The position numbers were made by a program, and so were the translations under genes. DNA of 64,000 bases from NCBI RefSeq assembly GCF_037975245.1, contig NC_092573.1, positions 21,355,265 through 21,419,264 on the forward strand, written 5' to 3'. Below the pieces are notes generated by a model that made no database searches, had not been told where the DNA came from, and saw only the letters and a program-made list of their open reading frames with translations. Position 1 is the first letter of the stretch. Every line of letters starts with the position of its first letter. This stretch comes from Apostichopus japonicus (taxonomy: Eukaryota > Echinodermata > Holothuroidea > Aspidochirotida > Stichopodidae). Positions 13,920 to 28,709 of the stretch are shown here, in pieces.

Positions 13920-14543
13920 AGGGGTGTTCCGGTGACAGATATTGAAAAACTTGTATGTTGAAGAGAGAAATATTCTAGGCTGTAAGTTGAAAACCCCATC
14001 TCAATATCTTGTTCCTAACTCGAGATATAGCTGAATAATTGAATGTAACCTATTTTGATTGGCTAAACCCCTCCCTTACTGTAGGAAGTGGATCACATGT
14101 GTAGGTGGTTTATGACGTCATCACCTCAAATGTGCCCCAAAATCTTTACTTTTTTTGTATAATATTTGTTTTTAATTCTTTTTGATTTATCCTTGATATG
14201 TGATACATCTGTAATAGTTGCTTAGCTGGTAATGATCTCTTCACTATAAATTTCGTCACAATGCAAAATCGTTTTGGAGAAATATTACTTTCCTTATACT
14301 GGATAAATTGTTGAAATATTATTTAAAAAATAAAAACATTTTCAGATCAAGTGCGACGATGACATCAGTCACTCTGTTGTTATCAGATACAATCACAAAA
14401 TATCACCAAATTTGAAGGAAGAAAATCATAATCTTCGCGATACAAAATGCTATGAAGATGTGGTTTTAGACGTAGGCCTAAAGATTAAAATACTTTCCGG
14501 CCATTTTTGTGACGCAGTCTTCTCCAGCCACCGGAATACCCCT
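13920..14543. mobile_element. non-autonomous DNA element with TTAA target site, ~624 bp
   Basis: The ends are AGGGGTGTTCCGGTGAC (from 13920) and GCCACCGGAATACCCCT (to 14543). They form inverted repeats of 17 bp with two mismatches. TTAA directly flanks both sides (13916-13919 and 14544-14547), the target duplication used by piggyBac- and Kolobok-type transposons. The interior has no recognisable transposase. A 78-residue frame at 14412-14648 crosses the right end and is not convincing. Confidence 0.75.
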
Positions 14544-14547
14544 TTAA

Positions 14548-17500
14548 TACCAGAAAAGCACTCTCTACGCTGGATGCATATACCTTCGGGGATGAAGAAA
14601 ATATTAATAGCTGAGTACACCCTTCTTTCGATATCCAGTGAAGTATAGTGTTCGTATGGGATAATAATCAAGTAATTGTGAATATGTATTTATAAATCTT
14701 TGTGCCATCCTAAAGTGTCAAGACTCCAGGCGTATCAAACTATCATTAAAGAAAAGTACGCGTGAAACTTATGGAGGCAGAACTTTACTCTGATGTCAAT
14801 GAACTTGATCGAAAAAGTTCGTTACAAAATAACAGCTATGTCGTTTCAGTACTATATATATAGCCTCATGTCAGATGTATACAGACGCACACAAACAAAC
14901 ACACACGTAGGTACACACAAGGCTTCTTTAAAAACATATTGTAAAGCTGCGGCAAAACTGCCACAACGGACGTTTAAACCGTTGAGCAAGTCCACTACTT
15001 TTCTGGAAAGAGCTGTTAGCTTATTAGGCCTAACCACTTTCAGTATACGCAAGTAAATATACAGCCTACGCTATACGGTATAATGTAACCCAGTATATCG
15101 TTCATCAACCTTTAATGGAGATCATGTGTAGTATCTATTCACTTCGAATCAACGCGTGAAACCTCACTTCACGTGACGTTGTCATGAACACAAAGTTACA
15201 GTCTCGACTTTGGGTTACTGTGGATGAGAGAGGATCAAGTTCTTTAGTTTTCGTGCCCAGACTCTTAACTTAAAAAGTACATATAAAGCCCATGTCACTT
15301 TTAATCAATCGAGTTGAAGTTCTAACACATGGTAAGGCCGCTGACAGTTATCAGATGCCTGTTGCACATTTTGCGGTCCGACAAAAACACGTCATTACTA
15401 ATTCTCAGACTTCGCATATTTCACACGGATCTATTCCATATAGTCACGTGAGTGAAATGTCTGGCGTTAACTGAAATTAAGTGATGGCCAAGGTAAAGTA
15501 GCAGTTCCTTTACCAGACCATATAGACATACATGTGAAATTGGCGTCGTATTGTACGGTAACCCCTAAACGAGATCGCTACAGTCTGCATTCAGCTTTTT
15601 TTGAAATAAATATTTTTTTTATGCACTCAGTAGGATATATTAAAACCGTTTTTGTCAACTTTATTGTTAAAAACACGATTTCACCTCTCAACCTACCCCC
15701 CCCCCCCCCGCCACCCAACGACCCTGCCCCTCTCATCCATCCTCTCAACTACATAACAACCAAAAGAGACGGCAATGTTTTATAATTCGTAATTTGTTTT
15801 CAATGGTTGAAATGGACAATTAATCAGACATGTTTCTAAATGAATGTCTATACTATAGTATTAGGGTGATTCGGATGAGGGTGAGAGGGGGGGGGGTTCA
15901 TTTCTCTCCCACCCATTCCCATTGGAATGTCGGCTTTAATGTTGACTTATTTTGCTATATATGTTGGGGAAGTTTTGTTTGGGAAATAATGTATAAATTT
16001 CCGTACCTTCTGTCGGTAAATTAATCATTCTTTTCCCGTAACCTTTACATGGTTGCGTTACAATATATAGCATGACAAATAATAAATCTCAGAGAGCCTT
16101 GTGAATAAGTCAACCCCCTTGCTGTCCCCACTCCCTTGGGAAAACCCATCTACGGACCTGCAATGGCCAACAATTAATAACAAACGCACTTTTCCCCGTC
16201 ATGGCGGAGTCCTCGTGTTTATCATTCATGTGAATTACGTCCGCCGACAATTCACAATACGTGACACTTAACTATGTGATTTTACCGGTTTGCAAGATAC
16301 CGTATATGAGTTATATTTCATTTCTAGATCAAATTAAATCTCGTGAAATATGTTTATCAATAAAAACCAGAGATTTTGATCATGGAAGAACTTTAGTGTC
16401 AATAAAATATTTCGCGTCTATGTATTTGCCTAATTAGTTCGTGACAACTTAAAATGGTATAAATCATCTGATATACGGGTCTAAGATTAAAATTTATCGG
16501 ATATCCCTTTGTCATTCATGAAAATAAACCAGCTAAAAGCTTTTATGATATATATATAATTTCAATCTGTATATGATAAAACCCAAGTTAATAAAAATCA
16601 ATAAAAATATAGGACGAAAACCCTCATAATTACTTCGTTCTCCTGACGTAAGTATGTTATGCAAACTGAGTAACAAAGAAACAACTAGAGAAGAGATATT
16701 GTGATGTCATTACTCCAAAACTGAATATTCATAACGAAAGCAATATAGACGTTTATAAGTCACGTTCTTGTGGACTATTTTATTCAAGTATAAATATGCT
16801 TACTGTGAGGCAATGTCAATGCAGTTTACAATATTAAAGGGTATATATAAGCACGAACGTATGTCACCTGATGTCACTTGATGTCACTTGACATCACTTG
16901 ATATCACTTGATGATACTTAAATTTTTATGCCAAATACTACCATGAACACTAATGTGAACACGAAGAATCTTACAAAATTATTTTTTTACATGCTAATAG
17001 ATACTATCCAAAATGTGTTTGAAAACTTTTAGAAAGGCTTTTCAAACTTTGTTTTTGCCATTCTTACCTATAGGCATATCTAGCAATGTTTCGGTCATAG
17101 TAATGTCAACTTAAGAAAACATACCTCAAAGTTAACAGAATCTCAATTATTGGAAATTATATTAATGATTACGATTCCATATATGTTTTATCGGATTTTA
17201 CACCCAATTCGTCTTATTATAAGGTATTTTATGAATGCCATGAAGGGTTTTAATTTCATATAATACTATGAACAGAACAAATTCTTGCAATAGAATACTC
17301 ACAATATAATTAAGTTTCATCTGTGAAATCAGGCCTGATAAAACCCCTTCTCGTCAGGGAGTACATCCGGTCCCTAGTCAATTAGGGGGGGGGGCGGAAG
17401 TATGGAGGAGGTCGGAAAATATTGGATAAAGTAGTGTGTTATCATTTTCATGATATTCTATAAAGAGAAAGAAGTAAATGAACAAACAGGGGGGGGGGCT

Positions 17501-19174
17501 GTTACAATATTGTCCCAGGGTCCCGGTGAAAATTATCGGCTTTGATCAATTGCAATTTGATTGCATGTTGTAAGTCAAACAACCGAAAATTTACCGATTA
17601 ATGCGCAAAGTTCATTTATTACGGCGATAGGCTGTTTATAACCATGCAGTAGAAATGTAAAGTATACATTACCTGTGTATATGTTTGTTGATATGAAAGT
17701 TAAACAGACGAGGTATAAATTTCACATCGTTTTAACTTCCAATCATATTTCAAAATAAATGGACTTCATAATTCGAACAGAAACTGCCTGTCTGCCTGCT
17801 GGTTATAAATGGTTCATTTCCACCGAGAATTCTCAATCATACCCTCAATGATTGCATACTCAAGACCTTTTCGTGTTCAATGCTCTAAATTGCTTTTGTA
17901 AAATATAAATGTATTTCAATATAAAGAAAGAAAATGGGTAAACGCGAACGGAATCTTCAAGAATGTTTGCTCAAAGATCGCATTACATATTGTACTTTTC
18001 GTTATCTTTGTATGTGTGAGTGATTCGTGTTTTAATGTACCTCTTGATTTTCTTCGAAATCCTGAACATGCATGGCGGTTAAAATCTCGTTTTTCCTTGT
18101 TTGCGAAGCCTTCCGGTGTAGTTACATCAGTGACGCATTACGCATTAAAGCTTAATTCGGCGAAAATTTATAGGAAATGTAGATCTTGTCTCGAAACATT
18201 ATTGGATGGGGAGTCCATTAGTATACACAGAAGAGGAACTGGAAGACATGAAAAATCTTCAGCAGACTTCAATTTAAATTTCAGTCATATATACATAATA
18301 TATTCTTTATAGTACGTACTTCCATCAAGTGGTTTCATATAAGATGATTCTTCTCGCATGTCTCCTCAAAACTCAGTTTCGAGTTTCTAGAATATTACCA
18401 AGAAGTGAATTGCAATAAATAAAACTTACTAAACCTCAGAGAAAGTTTTTCCTGCTAAAAATCTCTTTTTCCTTAGACCTACATCTCTAGTTGTATACCG
18501 TAATCAGTCACTCACTCAAATTTTCGTCTACGGTCAACCGAAAGGGACGTATTTAAAGCATGTACAATTTATCTGGTGTATAAACATTCTTTGAACGGGG
18601 GTTTTGTGTCATAAACATTAATACATAGCTCATTCGTTCAAGGGCTATAGCAGGTAAGAAGACATCTGTAGCCCCATTGAATGTCACATAAACATTTCAA
18701 AAAGAACATTTTGTGGAGAGGTAATAAGCGGAAAGATTTTAAGCCTCGGTATACTTTCTGATATCTTCATAAATCATTCAGTAGTCACTCATTATATGAT
18801 TTATCTCTGCCAAAATATTACCACCATGAACAGTAGAGGAGGTGTGGGAGCTGAAGCATGATTTCACATGAATTCTTCACATTCAAATGATTTCTTCACA
18901 GAAAATGTTACTCACACTCTATGCCTTTGACTAATTACAAGCTGCAGACGGCCTCTACTATCTCCTGATGAACAGTAAATGGCTTTTCTACGTCTTCATG
19001 CTACAGACACTTGGCTTACCCGCTAATACATGAGACATGTATCAGCTCTCCCGCGATTCGACCCTCCCCCCACACCCACGGGCTAGGGTCACATATCAAA
19101 TGTAATATATATATAATGCCTACAGTGGAATTACGACCTTCCTTACCGGTTTCGAACCTCTGGACATACAATCA
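14548..19174. other. non-coding stretch, no gene seen
   Basis: AT-rich sequence with poly-G/C runs near 15700, 15890, 17390 and 17490. About five copies of a roughly 10-bp TGATGTCACT-like unit occur at 16862-16915. An open frame at 18016-18312 (98 codons) matches nothing I know and has no convincing splice context. Confidence 0.35.
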
Positions 19175-19320
19175 GCGTCCACAGCCTAGTGGTTAGGGTG
19201 TCCGCGTACAGAGCAGGACGCCTGGGTTCGAATCCCGGTGGAGGCTGGAAGTTTTTTCCCTGTTCTTGATTTCCAACTCATTGAGATTTTCATTGATATA
19301 TATATATATATATATATACA
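19175..19320 (+). mobile_element. tRNA-derived SINE (family with TA tail), + copy
   Basis: The tRNA-like head 19175-19245 has an A box (GCCTAGTGGTTAGGG), a perfect B box (GGTTCGAATCC) and near-complementary ends (GCGTCCA/TGGAGGC). A short unique body (CTGGAAGTTTTTTCCCTG...) and a (TA)n tract follow. The same head, body and tail occur inverted at 23473-23679, which defines a family. The imperfect anticodon arm argues against a functional tRNA. Confidence 0.8.
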
Positions 19321-22300
19321 TACATCGGTAGTACATTCAACTCTTTCAATTTACGTGGACCTTGAAATGAACAAATGAACGATGAACTTGATGGATGAAA
19401 AATGATATATAATATAACTGACCAAGCAAAGTCACTCGGGCATATAGGGTAACACCTCCATGCATGAGAGCCTCTTCCTATAGAAGTATATGTCTATCCA
19501 TAAATTGGTTCGCGCAATTCGATCCTCTTCAACGTCAGATAATTTTTTTGTTATGGGAATTTTTCGAGCAAAGTACTTTGTCGGAAACTTGTATATGATA
19601 AGAACACCTACTAACTTTTTTTCACTAAAGTCATTTTAGCTGTTAATACACGGTAAATCATATATGCCGTAAAGAATAGAGACAATACTCATATTACCTT
19701 GGTAACCATAGTGATCATACTAACACCGTAGCTATATTTAGGTAGCAAACTGTCGTCTGGGATACTATATCAGTATCAACTTATAACATTATCTTATCTT
19801 TTGGCGCAATATTATTTCTACTTCTGAAGATATATCGTTACCGCTAGTAACTGCCTGTACCATTAGCATATATGTAAATTATCTCTCACCGTTTGCTTCA
19901 TATATACGGTTACCCCTGTTACTATTCTTGAGGGGTGATTTTATTTATGATTGTCTTTGCTTTAACCCTGTTGCAGATTGGCAGATCTAGTTCATGTAAA
20001 ATGAGCGGGATAAATTACACCCACGAATACTGGCAATTCAAAACTAAAACCTGCATCGGTATACTTTTTATAATGTATAAATTATTAAAGTGTGTATCAA
20101 AACCAACCGTTATGCCTGCAATGTCAACAAGGAAAATCGAATGTTCCGTGGATGAAGTTCAACAGAGGGAGCTTTTAATAATCTTCCACATATTTCCACA
20201 GATATATAACACGATGTCTATGATTCTCCGTAGGCGAGAGTCAACAGCTTCTACGTAGTTATAGTTCGCCATATAGTGTACGCATGACTGGCCTCAGTTG
20301 TCTAATTATGACGTCACCAGAATGTTCGTTATACTTAATCTGAAGATCTTGTTTGATGTTTGGTAGTGTCTCTTTTCTGGTTCGTCGTTTATTTTGTTAA
20401 ATCTGCTTGTGTAAACAAAGCATGAACAGAGAGGTGATTGGGGAAGAAATATATAAACAAACTTTGAAAGAGCCGCAAAGAAATTGAGTTTATGGTTTTG
20501 TTTTTATTTATAAACAGTTCTATTGTTTTACCATTAGAATATTTAAGCTACAGCCGATAGCGTATACAGACACACTTCATCTCAATCCTAGTCTAATCGT
20601 TTCTTATACCCTTCCCTCCCCTCATCCCCTCCCCCCCCCTTACCCTCCGCCCTCCGTGTTTTCTCTTCTCACTTTCTGAAAGAGACCAGTGGTGACACAA
20701 ATATTGCCTTGCCGACCTCACACAAAACTTCGAAAAGTAGTTATTAGCACAACATTGCTTTTAGGATCTCCCCGATCCGCTACACGGGAAGTCGACCCTA
20801 CAGTCCACACTGCACTCTACTGTAGAGTCACGCCACCCTCCTTTGTCAAATTCTCGATCCGCCTCTGAGAACACAATCCAACGTATATCAGCATTTTTGA
20901 ACAGTTTTGGACGACCTGTTTACATGATATTTTATAAAATTACGGCATGGCAACATTTGTGTTCACAAGATATATGCAAAACTTCAGATTCATAACTTGT
21001 TAATATTTTAGATAACTTAGCCATATTGCTGGATACTTTCTTTTTCTTCCTCCTAATATTGATTTTAATACAAAAATGTAAAGCTATAAAATTCTTGCTT
21101 TTCAATATGACGTCATTCTCCGAACCCATCGACCCATTTTCCCGCCATATGAAAACAAAAACACGTTCGCTATATTAGTGTATTTAACACTAGCTGACCT
21201 GTGGCTACTCGGTCATCTAAGTCAAATTTAGTCAGTTTAATAGCCGATGTCGACATCCGGTAAAAAAAATCCTTAATAAATCCCAAAGTAGAGTTTTTCA
21301 TTACTTTGTTCATTCTGCCAGAAAATTGGCCTAATTTTTTTTCCTATTTCGTCACTTAAATGAAGTTGAATTCTAAACCCACGAGTATAATGAATTCTCA
21401 GTGGAATTGAAAAAAATATAACCAAAACTATGTACAACAATCAATAGAAGGCGATAGAAAGACTCAGAGTGTATATTGTAAACATGCCTTATTAAATGGT
21501 CAAGGATTTTTCTCCGCATTCCTTTAATTTGATATAGGGCAGTCTTATTAAAATAATATATCTTGCGAGTGAGGAGTTTGGGAGCAATTTACTTATAAGT
21601 ACTACATATGGAGACACTCCTTAATTGAAATATTAACGTATTTCTCTGAGAGATTTGAAACTAACATTGTCCACCCGGCATGTCAAGTAATATATTTTTT
21701 TCAAAACCGTAATTTATATTAACTTGAAATGGAAGGGGCGCGCGCGGACGGGGTTGTTAAGAACGGACTTAAATTATTCATAGACTGCTACAACAAAAGC
21801 GTTAACAGAATAGCATGTTTCCCACCCGCGTAAATGGTCTCAGTTGAGAAGTATTGAAGTAACCCATCCTAAATAACACCAAAGTACAAACCAACTATAA
21901 ACAGGATTTGTCACAGGTCTCCTTACAATGCACATCCACATTGCTTGTAAACGTGACAATTTGTGACATTCGTCTCCAATGGCATATCGTATTCGACGAT
22001 TTACGATGAAACGGAATGACATGAAAATAACAATTATTGTTATAGAATTATACGGTTGTCAAACTGAAAAGTGAAAAAAAAAGTCTAATAACAGAGCAAT
22101 ATAAGAAGAAGAAGAAGTAGACATGCACGATCGTGTCTGAATCATTTAATTGTTCATGACATTATACTGTGTATCAAGTTTTGCAAGTTTTAATTTGACC
22201 TTCTGTCAATATGTAATTAAATCGAAATAGGCAATCATAATATTCACGGTATTTCACGAGAATATGATACATTTTCTTTCTTTCTTTTTTTGTATTTGCT

Positions 22301-23472
22301 TTTCTTTATCGAATTGGAAGATTTGAAAGATTGAAGCAAATAACCAGAGTATCTATTATTAAAGACATGTATTGCTGTCACGTGACATCTATGCAAACGA
22401 TAGATGTCACGTTTTTGCTAAGAATGTACGAAATTCAGGATGATTCTCAACCTTGCATAATATTTCAGATTTTTTTCCTTTTCTTTTGGCATTTGTATTC
22501 CCGTATACCTAGCCTGTTATCGTTGACGAGAGTTTCAAACTGTGAATATTTTGTCATATATAATTTCATACTTTTTCTTTGATTTTGTTTTGAAATTGGT
22601 TCTAATTGCATTATACATTCGCGTGTTTGTGAGTTGAATTTCTATTGACTATAGCAATACCTTCATGCTCTTATTTGAGACAGCCTGTCTTTCACATGCA
22701 CGTGCTATCTACTTACCATACAAATATCTGATACACCTTCTCTTATATACATAAATCACAGTCATAACTACATTTTTTGGCAGTTAAATGTAATGTTAAC
22801 ACCTCGTAGTAAAACAATACAGCTGTTATTATTGAATTAGTCTCTCATTACAGTCAGATCAATATGATTTATTTATAGATCTTTGGCAACTCATATACGG
22901 TTTCCTTTCTGCTGTGTTTGTAACATATAACATTTCAGTTTTGGCAATGACTTTGATCTCAATAGACGTATAGTGACTTAGTGGTGTGGCAATTGATGTT
23001 TAACATTCACAGAATGTTAGACTGAACGACAAATTTCATGAATTATACTATAAATAATAACATGAAGTGCAGGTTTCTACAGCATTCTTATAGCAGATTT
23101 ATTTGGCTTAAAGTTAGTATATAAAATTATAATCGTCAATATAAGTGGAGAAATATGAAGATGGAATACATTATAAGGGGGGGGGGGTGTAGAGGAGGGG
23201 ATGGACGGAGGGGGGTGGGGGCGTGGGGAGAAGGTGAAAAGAAGCGCGTCCTTGATATATATCTCTGTCCTATTTCTCCTATTTTTTGTGCCCTCCTCTT
23301 TCTTTCTCTTCCCACCAATTATATGAAACAACCAGATAGATAGCTTGAATAAAATAAATCATCCTAGCGCAAGACTGGATATTGAACTGGAATTTGAAAT
23401 GAAACTTCACTAGTGTAGTTTATGAATTACATTGTTATATGAGTTTAATATCAAATAGCATCGAATTATAAA
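19321..23472. other. non-coding stretch, no gene seen
   Basis: AT-rich sequence. A hAT-like right end (CGATCCGCCTCTG) sits near 20858 without a partner. Frames at 19935-20258 and 20932-21129 match nothing I recognise. Poly-G tract near 23180. Confidence 0.35.
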
Positions 23473-23679
23473 TTATATATATATATATATATTTAGGCCT
23501 ATAAATATGTATATATATATATATATTTAGGCCTATAAATATGTATATATATATATATAATTGAAATCGTAATGAGTTGGAAAATCAAGAACAGTGAAAA
23601 AACTTCCAGCCTCCACCGGGATTCGAACCCGGGCCTCCCGCTTTATATGCGGACACCCTAACCATTAGGCTATGGACGC
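23473..23679 (-). mobile_element. tRNA-derived SINE (family with TA tail), - copy
   Basis: Reverse complement of the family at 19175: head 23609-23679 with B box GGTTCGAATCCC and A box CCTAATGGTTAGGG, then CTGGAAGTTTTTTC and (TA)n. The tail is a duplicated block of TA runs separated by AGGCCTATAAATATG. Flanking ACATACAATCA is shared with the first copy, so the element extends slightly upstream of the tRNA-like part. Confidence 0.8.
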
Positions 23680-26048
23680 TGATTGTATGTTCCCCCTGTA
23701 CCGGTGGGGGACTATGATGTTATATCGTCCAGGGGACGGGGTATAAGGGTAGATTTGCCCCCTCCACCCGACTCCTTCAGACGTGTTCGTGGTTGCTCCC
23801 CTGACTGTGTTGTATCCAAATTAAGAATTTTCTAACTTTTTTATGATAATTGTTCATCGCGATTATTTTATTTTCTTCTATGACATTGCCAACATCATGG
23901 TTGGGGTTACTTCTTATGGAACAACAAACGAGTTATTTAAAGTGAGGAATACGTTCCTCAATAATCGGCTCGTTTCAACTATATAATTTACTTTAAAACA
24001 AGTCAATATCACATGTCTGTGTGTGCATGTGAGATCAACTGACGACCTCTCTGGTCTTTCGGTCTATAATGACAGCAGTATAAAGGAAAGCTTGGCATGT
24101 AAACTTGATCATCAACCCAGATTTTCCGGTTGAAAGGATGAAATTACTCCCTCATGTAATTAGCTATAGTTCTTTGCCTTCATCAGTTCTAAGGGAATCG
24201 CTTCAAATACAAGACTATTAATCCCTCGAGGGGTTAGTTCATTTCATACGTTAGGGTTAATGACATCAAAGCGTTTCCCGCAAGATAGAATTTAACAGTT
24301 TTTTTCTTCAACAGGTGCCTTGTTAAGAAGAAAAAATCGATCTTAGATGGAACCAGCAAATAGACAAGAAAATTGCCAAGAGAAACATTTCTTGAACCTA
24401 ATTTTTATAGCGTTTTTATGCTGATATTAAAAATGTTTGTCATTTTTTGAAAAGTAAAACTTAAAGGATCGCCCCCCCCCCTCTCTCTCTCTCTCTAACA
24501 AATTCAACTCATTCAGAAACCTTTATTACTTAATCTCGTTAGCAATGAAATAAAGTACAGATTAAAATGGTGTATGGTTAAATAAAAGCGATTTATTTTT
24601 TAATGCATGAATTAGTTGTATATATAAATTTGAAAATAAGCTCCTGTCAAAATTTTGATAGTTTTCCACATAGGCCATATACACCCAGCGTTCCCGCCCA
24701 ACTACTCTCCTCTTAACATAATATTTACCCTTCGAAAATCATTTCTAAAGTATGGTGACACTGCTGAACTTTCTGTTACCTTTTTCATAATCCTGTATAC
24801 TCCTTCTATTTTTCTATCTGAACGAAAATTTGCTCCATCGTTTTTGTTTTCTCTAGAGAATTTGTTATTAAAGAAGCCTGCAATTATTTTATTCATGAGC
24901 ATATACATAAGGGAGGAATCTCTAGTTTTTATCAATAATAACTGTAATGGTACTTGACATATGACTTGTTTGAAGTTAATAGTACATGCATGGTAGCTCA
25001 CCAAAACCAGTACGATAACAGAAACAGATAAATCAGGAAAGAAAAATATTGAACCTTGATTTTGGTTGTACTTTACCAATGCGTGATGTGGAATAATTTT
25101 TGTAGATTGGCTTTCTAAAGTGAATATGACATAGCATACAAGAAGACCGTTTAGGATTAAACAATTAACACGGAAGGAAAGGCACTAGAAAAAACCAAAA
25201 CCTTCCGAAATAAAGTATTACAATTAATGCAGCAATGGATTCTATCTTCATGAGCAGTTCCGCGAATATATTATACGCATCTTCTATGTAGGTGCCTTAT
25301 GTATCACATGTGTCATCTTCGGACCTCTAGGTCTAAGGAGTAAATATTCATGGATTCCCAATACAATTGATCAAGCTATAAAACATATCCTAATTTATTG
25401 CACCATTCCGATTTTGCTTCCCAGACCAGGGACCGGACTGGAGTATCAATTAATACTGACTCCGGGTGATCCAACCGTGAGCGCTGGGGCCTCGAGTGAC
25501 AAATTGTGACAAGCGGTGTATTTGACGTCTTGGGTGAAAGTATAACATCTTTCGCCAACAAGAGGATAATCGGCTCTTCAAGTTCAATCTAGTGAGATTG
25601 AATACTGATAAGAATGACATTTATTCGATTGCGTGGAAAATTTTATTTAACAATTCGTCAAAATTGTAGCTCGTTGTATCATTCGCAAACAATTATGTAT
25701 TGCAATTTTTCACATATAAACAGGCGACCTCATCATGAAATTACTCCAATGGAAGCATATATGGGTCAATGTGGAGAGTGGAATTTGGGGAAGGATGGTG
25801 ATTAATATTCCCCTCGTTTTTTAGTGGGAGAAACCTTATACATTTTGACCGACCCCACCCCACTTTTTGTGGCCTGAAGCCCTTTATGAATGTCACTGAA
25901 TTTTTTCACCATTAACCCAGCACACAAACTAAACAGGCACTCACACACATGGTATATGTATGTATCACGTACTGAGTTCTCTCCATGTGCTCATTATTAT
26001 CCTGTGTGCCGATAGCTTAATTATTCATATACCCAAATCCGACATTTA
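23680..26048. other. non-coding stretch, no gene seen
   Basis: AT-rich sequence with a poly-C/(CT)n run at 24472-24496. An open frame at 24655-24957, mirrored by one on the opposite strand, has no recognisable content. Confidence 0.35.
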
Positions 26049-26295
26049 GGAGTGATAGCTCAGTGGTTAACGCCGGTGCCTTCCAATCATAATGTCCCCA
26101 GTTCGCGTCACTCCAAGATTAATGTATGTCGTCCAGTTACAGAGTTGTTGACAATTGACAATTCATAACCATGGACGTTAAATATGAATCTAAGAGACTG
26201 ACTTCGGTCAGCTTGCGGCTTTGATAAGCCAATGAGGCTTCTTCGCGAGTTCCTGCTTGCAGGAGGATCTAAAATACATACATACATACATACAT
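26049..26295 (+). mobile_element. tRNA-derived SINE (GGAGTG family) with (ACAT)n tail
   Basis: The head 26049-26114 has GGAGTG...CACTCC ends, an A box TAGCTCAGTGG and a degenerate B box AGTTCGCGTCA. A body of about 150 bp follows, then an (ATAC)n tail. The same element occurs inverted at 54839-55085. Both bodies carry a similar open frame on the antisense strand, so peptide similarity there reflects repeat identity and not a gene. Confidence 0.85.
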
Positions 26296-27172
<877 letters not shown>

Positions 27173-27174
<2 letters not shown>

Positions 27175-28709
27175 ATAAACTTTATTATTTTGTCAACGAT
27201 TCCCATCTTTGTGATTGATTTAATTATTTGTAGTAGTCCTTCGATATCTAAAGTGGTACGTCCGTATGTGTCATAGATGCATACAAATACACTTATATAT
27301 AGGCCTATGTGTGACACATTAAACAAAATGTGACTCATTGCCTTCATCAAATACCGATATTAATAATGGTGTGTTCTATTTCTCCGCTCAATATGCAAAC
27401 GTCATTTGTCAATCTGCAATGTGTTTGCCATTTTCTCCCGACAGCATAAAAGGGGGAAAGAAGAAAACGCATGGCGTGTTAATGACTGTTGACGCTGTCC
27501 TATATAATCAGGTTCTGTTTGCTTGAAATGAAAATGTCAAACGTATATACATCGCTACCACTTTCAGTCACAGTAAACTAGTAAAAATAAAATAAAAAAC
27601 AGGGATAAAGTAGAGTAGGTTATCTCCAATCTTACATGTTTTCGTTCTTATTCTTCGTCGTCCAGGCTTCTTAAACTTACATTTACCAATTGCGTGATCA
27701 AATCATCTCATGCTGGGCTTAGCATCGTTTCTTTTAACAAATGTCAAACTTTGTTATCTGCTTTGGTTATAGATTCACATTTGAAATAAGGAAGCAAGTT
27801 TAGTTTGTTTACATTTCACTTTACAATAGCTTTGACAGGTTTTTCGTCAACAACCTGACAAATGACTAATGCTTACATGCAAACATGTCCTTTTCTTTGC
27901 GTGAGGTGACTTTTTTGCTGGAAAAAAAGAGAGAAAAGGTTAGGCTTTATAAAATTTGTGAAGAAATGAAGAAAGAAATAAGTAAATCGAAAGTCAATTT
28001 CGATTGCAAGTCGAATGTATTGTTATCTCGTTACATGATTTGTTAGGGATAACATTGTGTCAATTACAATTAATAATCTTTCAAAGATTCCAAAGTGAAA
28101 TCGAATATTTGTATAAATTGAACATTTACTTGTCTGTGACCATTAAAACAATTTTTAATCCAGAAGCTGACGTGCAATCACTTATGCGGGTCACCATCAA
28201 TCCATATATAAAATATGTCAAGTATATAATATGATTAATGTCAGTTGCAAGTTTTGAAAGTTCACATTTGCTCTGTTTTATGTGTTAGGTTGATTGCTAT
28301 CTTGTTTTCTCTACTTGATGTAACGTTGGTAGAATTTCACACAAACCGTAGGCAATGTAAGGGATTCTTCCTGTCATTTTCCTTCCATCTGCCCTCAGTG
28401 ATAAACGTTAGTACGTACGATAGTTAGAGGGCAGTGGGCAAGAATCAAATGGAACCCTCTGCCAGACTATAAAGCGTTAACGATGGGAGTGTTTCAGTAC
28501 ATCACTATTCAGTAAGCACGTATGAGAAATCTTCTATCAAACTATGCGCACTTCAGAGTAGCATTTTTCTTTTGGACAATCGTCAAAGCATTTTAGAAAT
28601 ACCTCTTTCGGAAGTTCAATGTCCCTGTAAAGCTGTATGAAAGGAAAAGAATACACATTACACACCGTACTTGTAATTTCACACAGTTTAATTTCATACG
28701 AATGCATAA
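27173..28709. other. no recognisable feature
   Basis: AT-rich intergenic sequence. Open frames here are short and unlike known proteins. Confidence 0.4.

Noticed and set aside
14412-14648. 78-codon frame as a transposase fragment
   Set aside because: It crosses the right terminus of the TTAA element and shows no transposase motif.
16862-16915. CRISPR-like or regulatory array of TGATGTCACT words
   Set aside because: Unit of about 10 bp without spacers; a simple short tandem repeat in a eukaryotic genome.
18016-18312. 98-codon open frame
   Set aside because: No recognisable domain, no splice context and ordinary AT-rich surroundings; a random frame of this length is expected in 33 kb.
19175-19245. 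tRNA gene
   Set aside because: Good A and B boxes, but a mismatched anticodon arm and the same body and tail in an inverted second copy show it is a SINE head.
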